Positions 9,025-16,442 of a DNA stretch of 29,312 nucleotides are shown piece by piece; the first letter of the stretch is position 1, and each line of letters opens with the position of its first letter. Made by a program: the position numbers and the translations under genes. This stretch comes from a virus. The notes beneath the pieces were generated by a model. That model was not told the DNA's origin, ran no database searches, and saw only the letters and a list, made by a program, of their open reading frames with translations. Location of the stretch: positions 1 to 29,312 of the IMG/VR virus record IMGVR_UViG_3300027977_000148. One strand, given 5' to 3'.

Positions 9025-10200
9025 TTATGTCTCGATACTCTCCGTATTGTCCTGCAACTGACCAAATGCAGTGTCCATACTGATGTCTATTTCAGGAGAT
9101 TTGCTATAAGAAAGCGGTGCTTCGCTTGACGGGTGGCTACTCCAATACGCCTCATACTTGCGGCGCAGTTGCCCTTCAAAACGCTTGCTGGCCTGCCCGT
9201 CTACTGCGTCAAATGTCGAAGACTGCGTTACCAAGAGGCACAGCTCGTAGTGCAAAATACCCGATGTATCACGATCCACATTTATCTTGTCGTCCTGTGA
9301 ATAAGAGACGGTGCTCTGCCAAAATGCGCCCGTCGTACCACTAATGAAGACACGGTTCGAGTAGTATTCAAGATAATACGGGTTAAACTTCTGGAGTGTA
9401 AACTTGTCGAATATCAGCGTCATTGTCGTACCTGACGCAGTTGTACCGATGATTTTCCACGACGTAATCGTGTTAGTGGGACTGCCCGATGTCGTTTTGT
9501 TTGCCATATCGAACTTCACGATATTCCAGCCGTCAATGAAGTAGTCCCCGATACTATCTGCTGTCGAAATAACTTTGTGGTAGTTCCCCACACTCGAAAG
9601 AAGCTGTATCTCGATCGAAACGAGATTATCTGCCGTCGGAATGTACGTTGGCAGAAGTACCACGCCTTTGAGATAGTCCTCGATGTCGAGGGATGTTGAA
9701 AGAGTGTCGGAGAGCGTTACTCCCGCGTCAGTAAACGTCGCCTGTATTGACCCACTTCCTACGATGAAGTTGTGGCTGTTGAGTGCGGCACTTCCTCCTG
9801 TCTTCGTTCCGAGCGTCTCCATTGTATCAATGGTGAGAGAAGCCACTGTCTGATTGTGTCGTACCACGAGAAACCGCTGACCGTTGATGTACTCAATGGT
9901 ATAGGTATTTTCGTCGAGGTTTCTATAGAACACCGCCGAAGGAACATAGCTGAACTTCCGCAAGCCGTCGTTCGAGTACACGTCCGAAGGAACGAGCACA
10001 TCCGTCGGGCAATAGTACATATACACTTCCTGCGCCAGGCCGCCGTAAATAGGCACTCTGCGTTTGAGTGTTTCTGGGCGGCAGTTGTCCATGAGGTTTT
10101 CAACTGCTCGGCGGATGAGAATATCCCAATCTACCGAGAGTGAATTGCCCCCCTCGAACTCCCCCTGTACGTCTTCGACGAGTGTACTTGCTTCAATCAT
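9025..10200 (-). CDS. Virion structural protein, possible head-tail adaptor or tail tube protein
   Basis: A 391-residue protein. The first 60 residues are mainly helical (DWDILIRRAVENLMDNCRPE), followed by beta-rich segments. Around residues 195-270 there is a jelly-roll-like stretch (YFIDGWNIVKFDM, then SWKIIGTTASGTTMTLIFDK) of the sort found in carbohydrate-binding modules. The C-terminal 60 residues return to helix (RFEGQLRRKYEAYWSSH). Helical ends flanking a beta domain and a position beside the nozzle-like gene suggest a tail adaptor. I do not recognise a named family. Confidence 0.5.
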   Translation of the reverse strand: MIEASTLVEDVQGEFEGGNSLSVDWDILIRRAVENLMDNCRPETLKRRVPIYGGLAQEVYMYYCPTDVLVPSDVYSNDGLRKFSYVPSAVFYRNLDENTYTIEYINGQRFLVVRHNQTVASLTIDTMETLGTKTGGSAALNSHNFIVGSGSIQATFTDAGVTLSDTLSTSLDIEDYLKGVVLLPTYIPTADNLVSIEIQLLSSVGNYHKVISTADSIGDYFIDGWNIVKFDMANKTTSGSPTNTITSWKIIGTTASGTTMTLIFDKFTLQKFNPYYLEYYSNRVFISGTTGAFWQSTVSYSQDDKINVDRDTSGILHYELCLLVTQSSTFDAVDGQASKRFEGQLRRKYEAYWSSHPSSEAPLSYSKSPEIDISMDTAFGQLQDNTESIET

Positions 10201-10203
10201 AGG

Positions 10204-10461
10204 TTACTCTTTGTCGGCAAAGTATTGCATGTATATCTTACGCAGTGCTCCAAAGAGGATCATGCAGACGGATATAGCACCCGCAATAGTCTGTACCGCT
10301 TGCACAATTATATCAGTGAGAGGAGAAATCTCTGCGACTGCTTCCGCTGGGATTACTCCAACAACGGTAAGCAAGGTAACAAGGCCCGTGAGAATACCCT
10401 TTATCGTGAGAGAAAGTTTCTCTGGGTCTGCTGATGAGCGCAAAAGTGGGTGTAGTGTCAT
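10204..10461 (-). CDS. Small two-helix membrane protein, holin-like
   Basis: An 85-residue protein with two hydrophobic segments, about residues 19-41 (TIKGILTGLVTLLTVVGVIP) and 50-72 (IIVQAVQTIAGAISVCMILF), a charged N-terminus and a C-terminus YMQYFADKE. Size and layout match small phage membrane proteins often found beside holins. It starts 4 bases after the holin gene stops, so the two are probably co-expressed and may act together in lysis timing. Family not identified from sequence. Confidence 0.6.
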   Translation of the reverse strand: MTLHPLLRSSADPEKLSLTIKGILTGLVTLLTVVGVIPAEAVAEISPLTDIIVQAVQTIAGAISVCMILFGALRKIYMQYFADKE

Positions 10462-10465
10462 AGTA

Positions 10466-11008
10466 TTATTTGCTAGTTTCTTGTAATGCTCGACCGTCCT
10501 CCTCTTTCTTAAAAGCGACAGAGGTTTCGTGCGGAGGAGTCGAGGTCTGTTCGAGTATGTTAGTGTGCTTTGTCTCGTCTTTGAGGAGTCGCTCTATTGT
10601 CTTCTGGAGACGGTGGAGCACCCACGATACCGCGTCAAACTCCTGTACGTCCTTCCCTACTCGAATTGAATAGACGTTGCCCAGGATCGAATAAAACTGG
10701 GCAAGGATGAGCATACTGATTGCTCCTTGCGCTACCATGACGAGATTTATTCCCACTCCCTGTCCCGCCCATGCGATCATCAACGGAACGCCAATTATCG
10801 TGAGCTTGGAAAGTATTCCCGCACTAAGGCGGTAACTCCTAATATGCTCGCCTCCGTGAACTATCCCAACGCGTAATACTCCAAATATCGTGTCCACCAC
10901 CATGAGCACTGCGAGTATCGTGTAGCTTTGTGCAGACAATCCAATGAAGATAGCGGGAATGTATGCCGCGTTTTTCACTATTGTTACAAAAGTTATTTCT
11001 TCTGTCAT
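10466..11008 (-). CDS. Holin-like membrane protein (phage_holin_4-like)
   Basis: A 180-residue protein with about four hydrophobic segments (near residues 10-25, 28-46, 68-81 and 87-112) and a charged cytoplasmic tail of about 65 residues. The stretch VLMVVDTIFGVLRVGIVHGG followed by SYRLSAGILSKL resembles the D-x-x-x-G-V-x-x-A and S-x-x-G-x-x-x-K patterns of the phage holin 4 (toxin secretion/lysis) family. Such proteins form holes in the inner membrane at the end of infection. No endolysin gene is adjacent. The tail is longer than in most family members. Confidence 0.65.
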   Translation of the reverse strand: MTEEITFVTIVKNAAYIPAIFIGLSAQSYTILAVLMVVDTIFGVLRVGIVHGGEHIRSYRLSAGILSKLTIIGVPLMIAWAGQGVGINLVMVAQGAISMLILAQFYSILGNVYSIRVGKDVQEFDAVSWVLHRLQKTIERLLKDETKHTNILEQTSTPPHETSVAFKKEEDGRALQETSK

Positions 11009-11009
11009 A

Positions 11010-11813
11010 TTAGGAAACGATTATTACCCTCCTTGCTGGAACTCCAACGGCAAGTGCGACTGCCGTGAATGTGCCACTCGAATTGAATGTGTGGACTGTA
11101 TTTGCCCCGTCAGTCGTAATGTCCCCTCCAGTACACGTCCCCCATTCGGCAGTAACGTAACTAAATATGACAACGCCCTTACCGCCTGCGCCACCTGCTT
11201 TTGGATATGACGGGAATGAACAGTCTATATTTCCGCCACTGCCTCCATTTCCACGATTCGCTGTCCCCGCAGTCCCAGCGGAGTTGCCCGCAACTTCTGT
11301 GCCTCCTGCTCCTCCTGCGGCGTATGTTACAGCAGACCCCGTGATTGAGTTTGATGTACCAGCACCAGCGGCATTAGCTACAGCGGCGGTTGATGAACCA
11401 CCTCCACCACCTCCGTATTGCCCCCCAGGACACGACCCAGAGTTTAGCCCTGCCGCTCCTGCATTTCCCGCACTCGCTGTACCACCCGATCCTGCGGCTC
11501 CTCCTGAATGCTGACCTGTTGAGCCACCACCCGAAGCACCGTTGCCACCGTTCGCGGCGTTTGCACCACTTCCATATCCGCCACCTACCGCAGTTAGTAA
11601 TGCCCCCACTGATGATGTTCCACCCACACCTCCGTTGCCGATACTACCCGCAGTACCACCGTTTCCGACGGTTATAACATGTTCACCAGGAGCAAGTTCG
11701 TAGGCGGCATCATAGTTGAATTGCCCAGCTCCTCCCCCTCCTCCACCTCCTGCGTTATCTGGGCCGCCAGCACCTCCGCCACCACCCACGACCAAGATTT
11801 TCATTGTAGCCAT
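11010..11813 (-). CDS. Glycine-rich fibre-tip-like protein, domain apparently circularly permuted
   Basis: A 267-residue protein. It opens directly with MKILVVGGGGGAGG, the part that normally lies inside a glycine-rich fibre domain, runs through many glycine-rich turns and ends that domain at KGVVIFSYV. Then comes NTVHTFNSSGTFTAV, which looks like the start of a second glycine-rich domain, ending at RRVIIVS just before its glycine stretch would begin. A second in-frame ATG lies 9 bases downstream of the annotated start (at 11804). Likely a fibre tip or accessory adhesin by analogy with the 660-residue fibre; function inferred from composition. Confidence 0.6.
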   Translation of the reverse strand: MATMKILVVGGGGGAGGPDNAGGGGGGGAGQFNYDAAYELAPGEHVITVGNGGTAGSIGNGGVGGTSSVGALLTAVGGGYGSGANAANGGNGASGGGSTGQHSGGAAGSGGTASAGNAGAAGLNSGSCPGGQYGGGGGGSSTAAVANAAGAGTSNSITGSAVTYAAGGAGGTEVAGNSAGTAGTANRGNGGSGGNIDCSFPSYPKAGGAGGKGVVIFSYVTAEWGTCTGGDITTDGANTVHTFNSSGTFTAVALAVGVPARRVIIVS

Positions 11814-11819
11814 ATCAGT

Positions 11820-12827
11820 TTATGGGAGTCGGAACTCCATGCTGACCATAAGACCTTTTGCGGCCGTAGTGCTCACTGCGTCCACGTCTATGCGAAGAAT
11901 GTCGCCACTGGCAACGTCGTCGTTTCCTCCGTCAATGACGGCTGGAGTAGCGGCTGTTGAAGTGTCAAGCTCTGCACTATCAATCGTGAGCTTAGTCGTG
12001 AGCATGTCTGCCGCTTGCGTGAGATTGTGGATCTGCACGTCTGTCGTGTTCGTCGTACCCGCTGTGATTACATGTGCGGCAACAGATACCAAGTCCATGC
12101 CTCCCATAGAAGGCGGTACGCGGAAATATGCCTTTCCGTCGCCCGTTGCAGTGTCCGTAGTGAAGTCAAAGACCACTATTTGTACCGCTTTTGTGCCCAG
12201 ATTAGAACCAGCCAACGCGTCAGGAGAGACTGCCCTGCCTGCGTCTGTGCCCGTATTTACTTCCGAAGCGATCGCTATTTCAACGACTCCTTCGGTCGTA
12301 GTATTGGCCGTTGGCTCGTCTCCTGTGTTTGTACCACTCGTGTTTCCGATAACTACCTTTTCAGCGTCGGTTACATAGTTGTCGTCAGCTCCCTTTGTCG
12401 GCTCCTTTTCGGTGGCAAGTTCATCAATAGCCGCTTGTACGGTCGTTGCCGCAATACTGCCCGCGGGAGTGTTAGCGATCTCCGCCGCACTTACGTTCGC
12501 GTCGGAACTGGTCATTTGGAAGCTCGTACCGTCATAGGTAACGGTTACGATTGACCCTGCTTCAATGTCGCCTGTCGCCAGCGCGACATTGTTTTGTTTC
12601 AATATATTTTTAGCTCCTAGCGCGTTTACATTGAGGGTAGCACCTCCTGTATTGGCGGTGTTTGCCTTAAACTTAAACGTCTGCCCTGCGGCGTACGCAG
12701 TAACAGCAGGCGAGAGTGTAATCGCGTATGCGTCGCTCGCCTCCGCGTCTGCGGCGTAGGTATATGAGGAGTTCTGGATCACCACGGCGATAATCGAACT
12801 TGACGCTTGTGGTTGGTCGTAGCTCAT
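11820..12827 (-). CDS. Tail fibre protein with module shared with the 660-residue fibre
   Basis: A 335-residue protein with a composition typical of fibres (Ala, Thr, Asn, Asp, Gly, almost no Cys). Residues 32-105 (DAYAITLSPAVTAY to DGTSFQM) match residues 308-381 of the glycine-rich fibre in 46 of 74 ungapped positions. Residues about 110-185 contain a fibre-shaft pattern (AATTVQAAIDELATEKE, then VTDAEKVVIGNTSGTNTGDE). The C-terminal 120 residues look like a beta-sandwich head (GKAYFRVPPSMGG). It starts 7 bases after the upstream stop. Receptor-binding or fibre role inferred. Confidence 0.65.
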   Translation of the reverse strand: MSYDQPQASSSIIAVVIQNSSYTYAADAEASDAYAITLSPAVTAYAAGQTFKFKANTANTGGATLNVNALGAKNILKQNNVALATGDIEAGSIVTVTYDGTSFQMTSSDANVSAAEIANTPAGSIAATTVQAAIDELATEKEPTKGADDNYVTDAEKVVIGNTSGTNTGDEPTANTTTEGVVEIAIASEVNTGTDAGRAVSPDALAGSNLGTKAVQIVVFDFTTDTATGDGKAYFRVPPSMGGMDLVSVAAHVITAGTTNTTDVQIHNLTQAADMLTTKLTIDSAELDTSTAATPAVIDGGNDDVASGDILRIDVDAVSTTAAKGLMVSMEFRLP

Positions 12828-12834
12828 AGTCGTA

Positions 12835-13200
12835 TTAGACGATCTCTCCTACCGTAAGGTAGAGATCAAGGTCTTCATCCGTGCTTGCCGCTTTGACGCG
12901 TACACGGATCTTCTCGGCGACTGTCGGAAAGGCGTATGCAAAGGCCGCTTCGGTACAAGTTATTTCCATGAGATTGAGACTCGATCCGCTTTTTTCAGTT
13001 CGAGGAACCCACCCTGTGAGTGCGCTGAAATACTCGTCCACGATGAACGTAATGCTCGTACCACTCGTGCGAAGGAATGTAAGCACCACTTGACCGCCGT
13101 GCTGGTATACCGCCCCCAAAGACGCAGGAAAGTCCACGGTCTGATACGACGTGGTGAGGTTCATGTCCTCTGTCATTATTTCTGTTTTTGCGTTACGCAT
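12835..13200 (-). CDS. Small virion protein (beta-rich), unknown
   Basis: A 121-residue protein if begun at the ATG ending at 13200 (MRNAKTEIMTEDMN); the ATG ending at 13176 (MTEDMNLTTSYQ) is an equally possible start, and a TTG extension to 13248 looks less likely. The sequence is beta-rich (GGQVVLTFLRTSGTSITFIV, then EKIRVRVKAAS) and ends DLYLTVGEIV. It has no enzyme motif or membrane segment. Between the exported protein and the fibre, it is probably a virion decoration or fibre-base protein. Confidence 0.5.
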   Translation of the reverse strand: MRNAKTEIMTEDMNLTTSYQTVDFPASLGAVYQHGGQVVLTFLRTSGTSITFIVDEYFSALTGWVPRTEKSGSSLNLMEITCTEAAFAYAFPTVAEKIRVRVKAASTDEDLDLYLTVGEIV

Positions 13201-13282
13201 GGTGTTTTTGTTATGGATAACTGGCCTTCCGCCCTCATTCCCGACCAATTTCCCCGTGGAGAAAATGGTCAGAGTGAAGGCA

Positions 13283-13834
13283 TTAGTCGCCCTCTGAAAG
13301 AATGGCTACCTGACAGTGAACGTCAGTATTTGCGAGCCGCACACAAGTGAGACGAGCTGATCCGTCTGGCGGTATCTGTACGTTATTTAACGTATTTGAA
13401 GTCAAGTTGATACCAGTGCCAGCCGCAATCCCCGCGGTAATGGCTGATGTGGATGTCCCGTTGAGGAGCGTCCACGTCCGCGTATCGCCGACGGCAGGAA
13501 TGAGCGAAGTCATAGTTGAAGTCGCCGCCAGTGTTGTCGTTGCTGACGTTACGTTCGGGGTCATAGTGATAACCGAACTTACCAACATTTGCGCCTGCGA
13601 GAGCGCACCAAACGTCGTGCCAGAAGTCGAGGTTGCAACAGCCGTACCTCCCTGTGTGAACGCGTCCACCACAAGGGCGGTATTGCGAGGGGAGATTTCT
13701 ACCCTGTTCTGGATCTTCTGCCAAATCGGTACGTCTTGTCCAATAACTGCCGTGCCGAAGGTCAGGAATATACCTGCCAGCCCTCCGATGATCACCGATG
13801 TGATCCCAAGACGTTTAGTTGTTGAAGTAAACAT
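13283..13834 (-). CDS. Membrane-anchored or exported Ala/Thr/Ser-rich protein
   Basis: A 183-residue protein from the ATG ending at 13834, overlapping the upstream gene by 20 bases; a purine-rich GAGGGAG lies about 6 bases upstream on the minus strand. An alternative ATG lies at 13849. Residues 10-32 are a hydrophobic anchor or uncleaved signal (GITSVIIGGLAGIFLTFGTA). The ectodomain is rich in Thr, Ser and Ala (SATTTLAATSTMTS, AITAGIAAGTGINL) and ends TDVHCQVAILSEGD. From memory this style of ectodomain is frequent in surface proteins of Patescibacteria, which hints at the host. Role unknown; a spike or host-mimic surface protein is possible. Confidence 0.55.
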   Translation of the reverse strand: MFTSTTKRLGITSVIIGGLAGIFLTFGTAVIGQDVPIWQKIQNRVEISPRNTALVVDAFTQGGTAVATSTSGTTFGALSQAQMLVSSVITMTPNVTSATTTLAATSTMTSLIPAVGDTRTWTLLNGTSTSAITAGIAAGTGINLTSNTLNNVQIPPDGSARLTCVRLANTDVHCQVAILSEGD

Positions 13835-14123
13835 ACGAGACTCCCTCACCGCTCACTACAGCGTCAAGGTATAGCTTATTGAGATCTGTTACCCGAAGCG
13901 AGACTGTTGCCCCAGGTACTAATGCGATTCCACGTCGTGAGGCCGCCGCCGCAACGACTGTCGAAGCACCGACCACTATGGAGTCAGTGTTCTCGGGCTT
14001 CGCTTGGATTTCAACCATGCGACATGCAACTGAACTCGTCGAGAGCTGTACCGCAGTACCCGCTGTCGTTACGTTCTTCGTTCCGTCCGCGATTGTGCTG
14101 AAAGAGTATTCTTTGTCTGCCAT
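13815..14123 (-). CDS. Small beta-sandwich virion protein
   Basis: A 102-residue protein with a clear beta pattern (TAGTAVQLSTSSVACRMVEI, then VGASTVVAAAASRRGI, then VSLRVTDLNKLYLDAVVSGE) and a VSYVYFNN end. Proteins of this size and pattern, lying just after the major capsid gene, are common in phages as decoration or head-fibre base proteins. It lies about 70 bases downstream of the capsid gene with a strong hairpin between. No named family assigned. Confidence 0.5.
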   Translation of the reverse strand: MADKEYSFSTIADGTKNVTTAGTAVQLSTSSVACRMVEIQAKPENTDSIVVGASTVVAAAASRRGIALVPGATVSLRVTDLNKLYLDAVVSGEGVSYVYFNN

Positions 14124-14149
14124 ACATGAAGTGTGAACTGATAATCTTC

Positions 14150-14188
14150 GGTGCTCTGTCCCACCCCCGAAGGAGCAGGCAGAGCACC
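14150..14188 (-). terminator. Strong hairpin after the major capsid gene
   Basis: Arms GGTGCTCTG (14150-14158) and CAGAGCACC (14180-14188) form a perfect 9-bp stem. On the minus strand the inside contains CTCC-TTCG-GGGG, a TTCG-capped helix. No run of T follows on the minus strand, so it is more likely an RNA-stabilising or processing hairpin, or a weak terminator, than a full intrinsic terminator. Confidence 0.5.
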
Positions 14189-14195
14189 CAAGTGC

Positions 14196-15200
14196 TTACG
14201 CGGTTGCTTGAACTTGGAGCATTCCCTTTCCAGAGACAGCACCAATGCCGTAGCAGGCGCGACCAGTGTACGAGAGTGTCCACTTGTCCTGATTGATCTC
14301 GACAGGAGCAACCTGTGGAGAGAGCCACGAGACGTAGTACGCCTGAAACGAGGTTTCTGGCATACCGCCGAGTGCGCCCAAGTACCAGTAGAACGATTTT
14401 GTGCTATCGGTGATATTGAGAGCAGTAACGTCGAACTCAACAACAAGGTGTTTGTACTTGTTCTTGTAGGTATTTTTGACACCTGCGTTCGCGTTGGCTG
14501 TGTTCTCAATAGCTTCTGGAGACATACTGCCCATAGTACGATCTACACGGTTCTTCATCGTCGCCTTTTCAGACGTGATGATCGTGTTCGCCTTCATGGT
14601 AATACGCTGACCGTTGTTATCGAGCACGTTGTACGAGAAGTAGTCCTCTGCGCTTTCGAGTGAACTCTCGCTGAACGACGGTGCGCCAGAGAGAATGTTC
14701 GAGTACGTTGTGGAGCTATTCTTCAACGTGTGTGCGGTATAGAAGACAGGGTTGCCGTCTCCTACGGTCGTGCTAACAGTGAACCCACCGTTATCTGTGT
14801 ATGAGGAGCTTGCCCCGTAGCCGAGGAAGTTCCGCATATCGAGTTCGATCTTGTCAATAACATCCGCTCCCGTTTGGGTGGCATATTGAGCAAGTTTGTG
14901 CGCGGTAAGAGCCTTGTATGCCTCACCTGACACGAGACGAGTAACGGACACGGTGAATCGGGTAATATCCTTGTAATACCCCTGCGAAATACCGCGCTGT
15001 GCTGACGCTTGTCCCTCGACTTTCCGCTCTCCGAAACGATCGCGGTCAATTTCATGGATACGCTTTGTGTCTGAACTCCAGTCGCCGACTTCCTTGTGGA
15101 AGATACGTCGCACATCCCCTGCGGGACGGAACGTCTCTTTGACGAATGACTTTTTCACAAGGTCATTGATCGCTGGAGCTGTCATTGTACTAACCAACAT
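14196..15200 (-). CDS. Major capsid protein (HK97-like fold likely)
   Basis: A 334-residue protein located downstream of portal, scaffold candidate and decoration-like gene, at the usual place for the major capsid protein. Sequence features fit an HK97-type shell protein: an N-terminal arm, a helical segment (GADVIDKIELDMRNFLGYGA), an E-loop-like stretch and a P-domain-like stretch (NGQRITMKANTIITSEKATM followed by KNRVDRTMGSMSP), and a beta-rich end. The start is the ATG ending at 15200; a second ATG ending at 15185 (MTAPAIND) is also possible. No protease domain is fused. Family level is certain only from context. Confidence 0.8.
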   Translation of the reverse strand: MLVSTMTAPAINDLVKKSFVKETFRPAGDVRRIFHKEVGDWSSDTKRIHEIDRDRFGERKVEGQASAQRGISQGYYKDITRFTVSVTRLVSGEAYKALTAHKLAQYATQTGADVIDKIELDMRNFLGYGASSSYTDNGGFTVSTTVGDGNPVFYTAHTLKNSSTTYSNILSGAPSFSESSLESAEDYFSYNVLDNNGQRITMKANTIITSEKATMKNRVDRTMGSMSPEAIENTANANAGVKNTYKNKYKHLVVEFDVTALNITDSTKSFYWYLGALGGMPETSFQAYYVSWLSPQVAPVEINQDKWTLSYTGRACYGIGAVSGKGMLQVQATA

Positions 15201-15229
15201 ATTGTATGAGATTTAGAAGACTAATAAGA

Positions 15230-16030
15230 TTACGCGGCCTGATACCAGAACAGTGTAACGGTAAGTTGCCCTGCCGATACGTTAGTAAAGTCCGCATTTG
15301 ACGTGATATGCACGTCTGGAACGACTGCCGCTGTGTGCCAAAGTGTCCCCGAAGGAGCACCCATATCGGTTCCTGCCGCCGCTGTGGTGAACACAGACGG
15401 AGTACCAGTGTTGTAACGGTCTACGTCTCCGCCTACGTCTCCAATCGTGATAGCCGCAGAGGTATCGCCGATGAATCCTGTAATGTCGGTAACGAGAGCG
15501 CGAGAGAACACTGCCCCAGCAGGAATGGTTACACCGAGCGCGAGTGTACCGAGGGTGCTTCCACCGTCAGTGAACTCTGCACGAGTAATCGTTTGCTGGT
15601 ATGACACCAGTTGCATACGGTCGCCACTGGTAATAAAACGACCACGAACCTTCGTTGTTGAGAGAACCTTCGTGATCTTAAAGCTCTTTTGGAGCGTTGC
15701 GTTCACATTCAAACCGTCCTCGTCGTTGAGGTCGAAAAACTTGCCGCGCATTGCGGCAACGGCTGTTCCTGTATCAACGTCTGCGTCGAACTCGGACTCT
15801 GGGTTATTGAACTCCAACACGGCTACGCTTTTATCAGAAGCATAGTCGCTATCCGTTGAAAGGATAGTGCGCTGGATCAAGCCCAAAAGCTCCGATCGCG
15901 GAGTTGTTGCTGTTGCTTTGGCGAGCTTACCTGCACTGTCGCGTGTAACTACGTCGTTGAAATCGAACGCAGTTGAAGCGGGTGCAATGTAGTCGGTGAT
16001 TTCGACTTCGCCGCGGTTATGCTTAATCAT
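15230..16030 (-). CDS. Capsid decoration or head-fibre-like protein
   Basis: A 266-residue protein from the ATG ending at 16030 (MIKHNRGEVEITDY). The N-terminal third (STAFDFNDVVTRDSAGKLAK, then RSELLGLIQRTI) resembles the short beta-barrel of capsid-cement proteins, which usually sit just before the major capsid gene as here. The C-terminal half is beta-rich with repeated Thr/Gly/Ala turns. It is the first gene after the long structured leader at 16031-16285, so its expression may be tied to that leader. Decoration role inferred from position and pattern. Confidence 0.6.
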   Translation of the reverse strand: MIKHNRGEVEITDYIAPASTAFDFNDVVTRDSAGKLAKATATTPRSELLGLIQRTILSTDSDYASDKSVAVLEFNNPESEFDADVDTGTAVAAMRGKFFDLNDEDGLNVNATLQKSFKITKVLSTTKVRGRFITSGDRMQLVSYQQTITRAEFTDGGSTLGTLALGVTIPAGAVFSRALVTDITGFIGDTSAAITIGDVGGDVDRYNTGTPSVFTTAAAGTDMGAPSGTLWHTAAVVPDVHITSNADFTNVSAGQLTVTLFWYQAA

Positions 16031-16285
16031 AGCAAATCTAACTGATGAACGAATAATGGTTTCCAACGCAAAATCGCGTTGGTTTGATCCAACGCGCGAT
16101 GAGGCAACGTCAGATCGTTGCCCCTGCTATTTGATAACCGAGGTGCAAACTCGGATTGTTCGGGGTTGGAGAACTGACCCACTGCCTTGCGGCAACTGCT
16201 CTCCACGGGATAAATTGTCAAGGTTGGCTTCGGAACACTTTGCTGTCGGTGTCTCACCGTTTCCGAAACCTACTTACCTTTCGGT
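16031..16285 (-). ncRNA. Highly structured leader RNA candidate upstream of the capsid genes
   Basis: This 255-base stretch before the decoration gene has no supported gene but many inverted repeats. In order from the 5' end on the minus strand: a 10-bp helix (16261-16270 with 16226-16235, one G-T pair) enclosing a CGGTG/CACCG hairpin; a GGAGA/TCTCC helix (16200-16204 with 16168-16172) enclosing a TGCC-GCAA-GGCA hairpin with a GNRA loop; then hairpins at 16138-16154, 16103-16122 and 16075-16096 (5, 7 and 8 bp). The segment TTTCGG (complement of 16263-16268) can pair either with CCGAAA at 16279-16284 or within the 10-bp helix, so two folds exclude each other. Known riboswitch class not recognised. 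Confidence 0.45.
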
Positions 16286-16291
16286 ACTTAC

Positions 16292-16300
16292 AATATACCA
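16292..16300 (-). promoter_or_regulatory. Promoter candidate for the capsid gene leader
   Basis: The minus strand reads TGGTATATT, an extended -10. A start about 7 bases further would lie near 16285, exactly where the structured leader begins. The -35 region is not convincing. Confidence 0.35.
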
Positions 16301-16325
16301 CGCTTTTTTTCTGCAATGTGTCATG

Positions 16326-16334
16326 TGTGGATAA
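16326..16334 (-). promoter_or_regulatory. DnaA box
   Basis: The minus strand reads TTATCCACA, a perfect consensus DnaA box. A second identical box in the same orientation lies 117 bases away. Confidence 0.5.
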
Positions 16335-16353
16335 CCGACTGAAAGTTAGAAAA

Positions 16354-16381
16354 CCAAAACACCCCCGAAGGGGTGTTTTGG
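16354..16381. terminator. Bidirectional intrinsic terminator
   Basis: CCAAAACACCCC (16354-16365) and GGGGTGTTTTGG (16370-16381) form a perfect 12-bp stem with a 4-base loop (TTCG on the minus strand). The arms end in T runs on both strands, and on the minus strand it is followed by TTTTC. It would stop transcription coming from the upstream head genes. Confidence 0.75.
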
Positions 16382-16407
16382 TGCGTGCGCCACATAAATG
16401 TAGCAAG

Positions 16408-16440
16408 TTAGTTGATGTTGTATACACCAACATCAACTAA
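16408..16440. repeat. 13-bp perfect inverted repeat
   Basis: TTAGTTGATGTTG (16408-16420) and CAACATCAACTAA (16428-16440) are perfect complements around a 7-base loop. It is AT-rich, lies between two DnaA boxes and has no T run, so it looks more like a protein-binding operator or an origin element than a terminator. Confidence 0.65.
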
Positions 16441-16442
16441 TC

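Noticed and set aside
12826-12840. T7-promoter-like TAATACGACT on the minus strand
   Set aside because: Only 10 bases match, formed by a stop codon and the join to the next start. No T7-type polymerase gene is visible.
13213-13350. Plus-strand 45-codon open frame (MDNWPSALIPDQFPRGENGQ and on)
   Set aside because: It lies opposite a minus-strand gene end and an 82-base gap, has no ribosome-binding site, and the virus otherwise uses one strand. Composition looks natural, so it is not fully excluded.
16103-16200. tRNA-like arms in the capsid leader (CCGAG hairpin with 7-base loop)
   Set aside because: The would-be acceptor stem has a mismatch, and the D and anticodon arms do not fit a tRNA.
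15996-16334. Plus-strand 112-codon frame across the capsid leader
   Set aside because: It overlaps the structured leader and the start of the decoration gene in antisense, with no supporting start site or motif.
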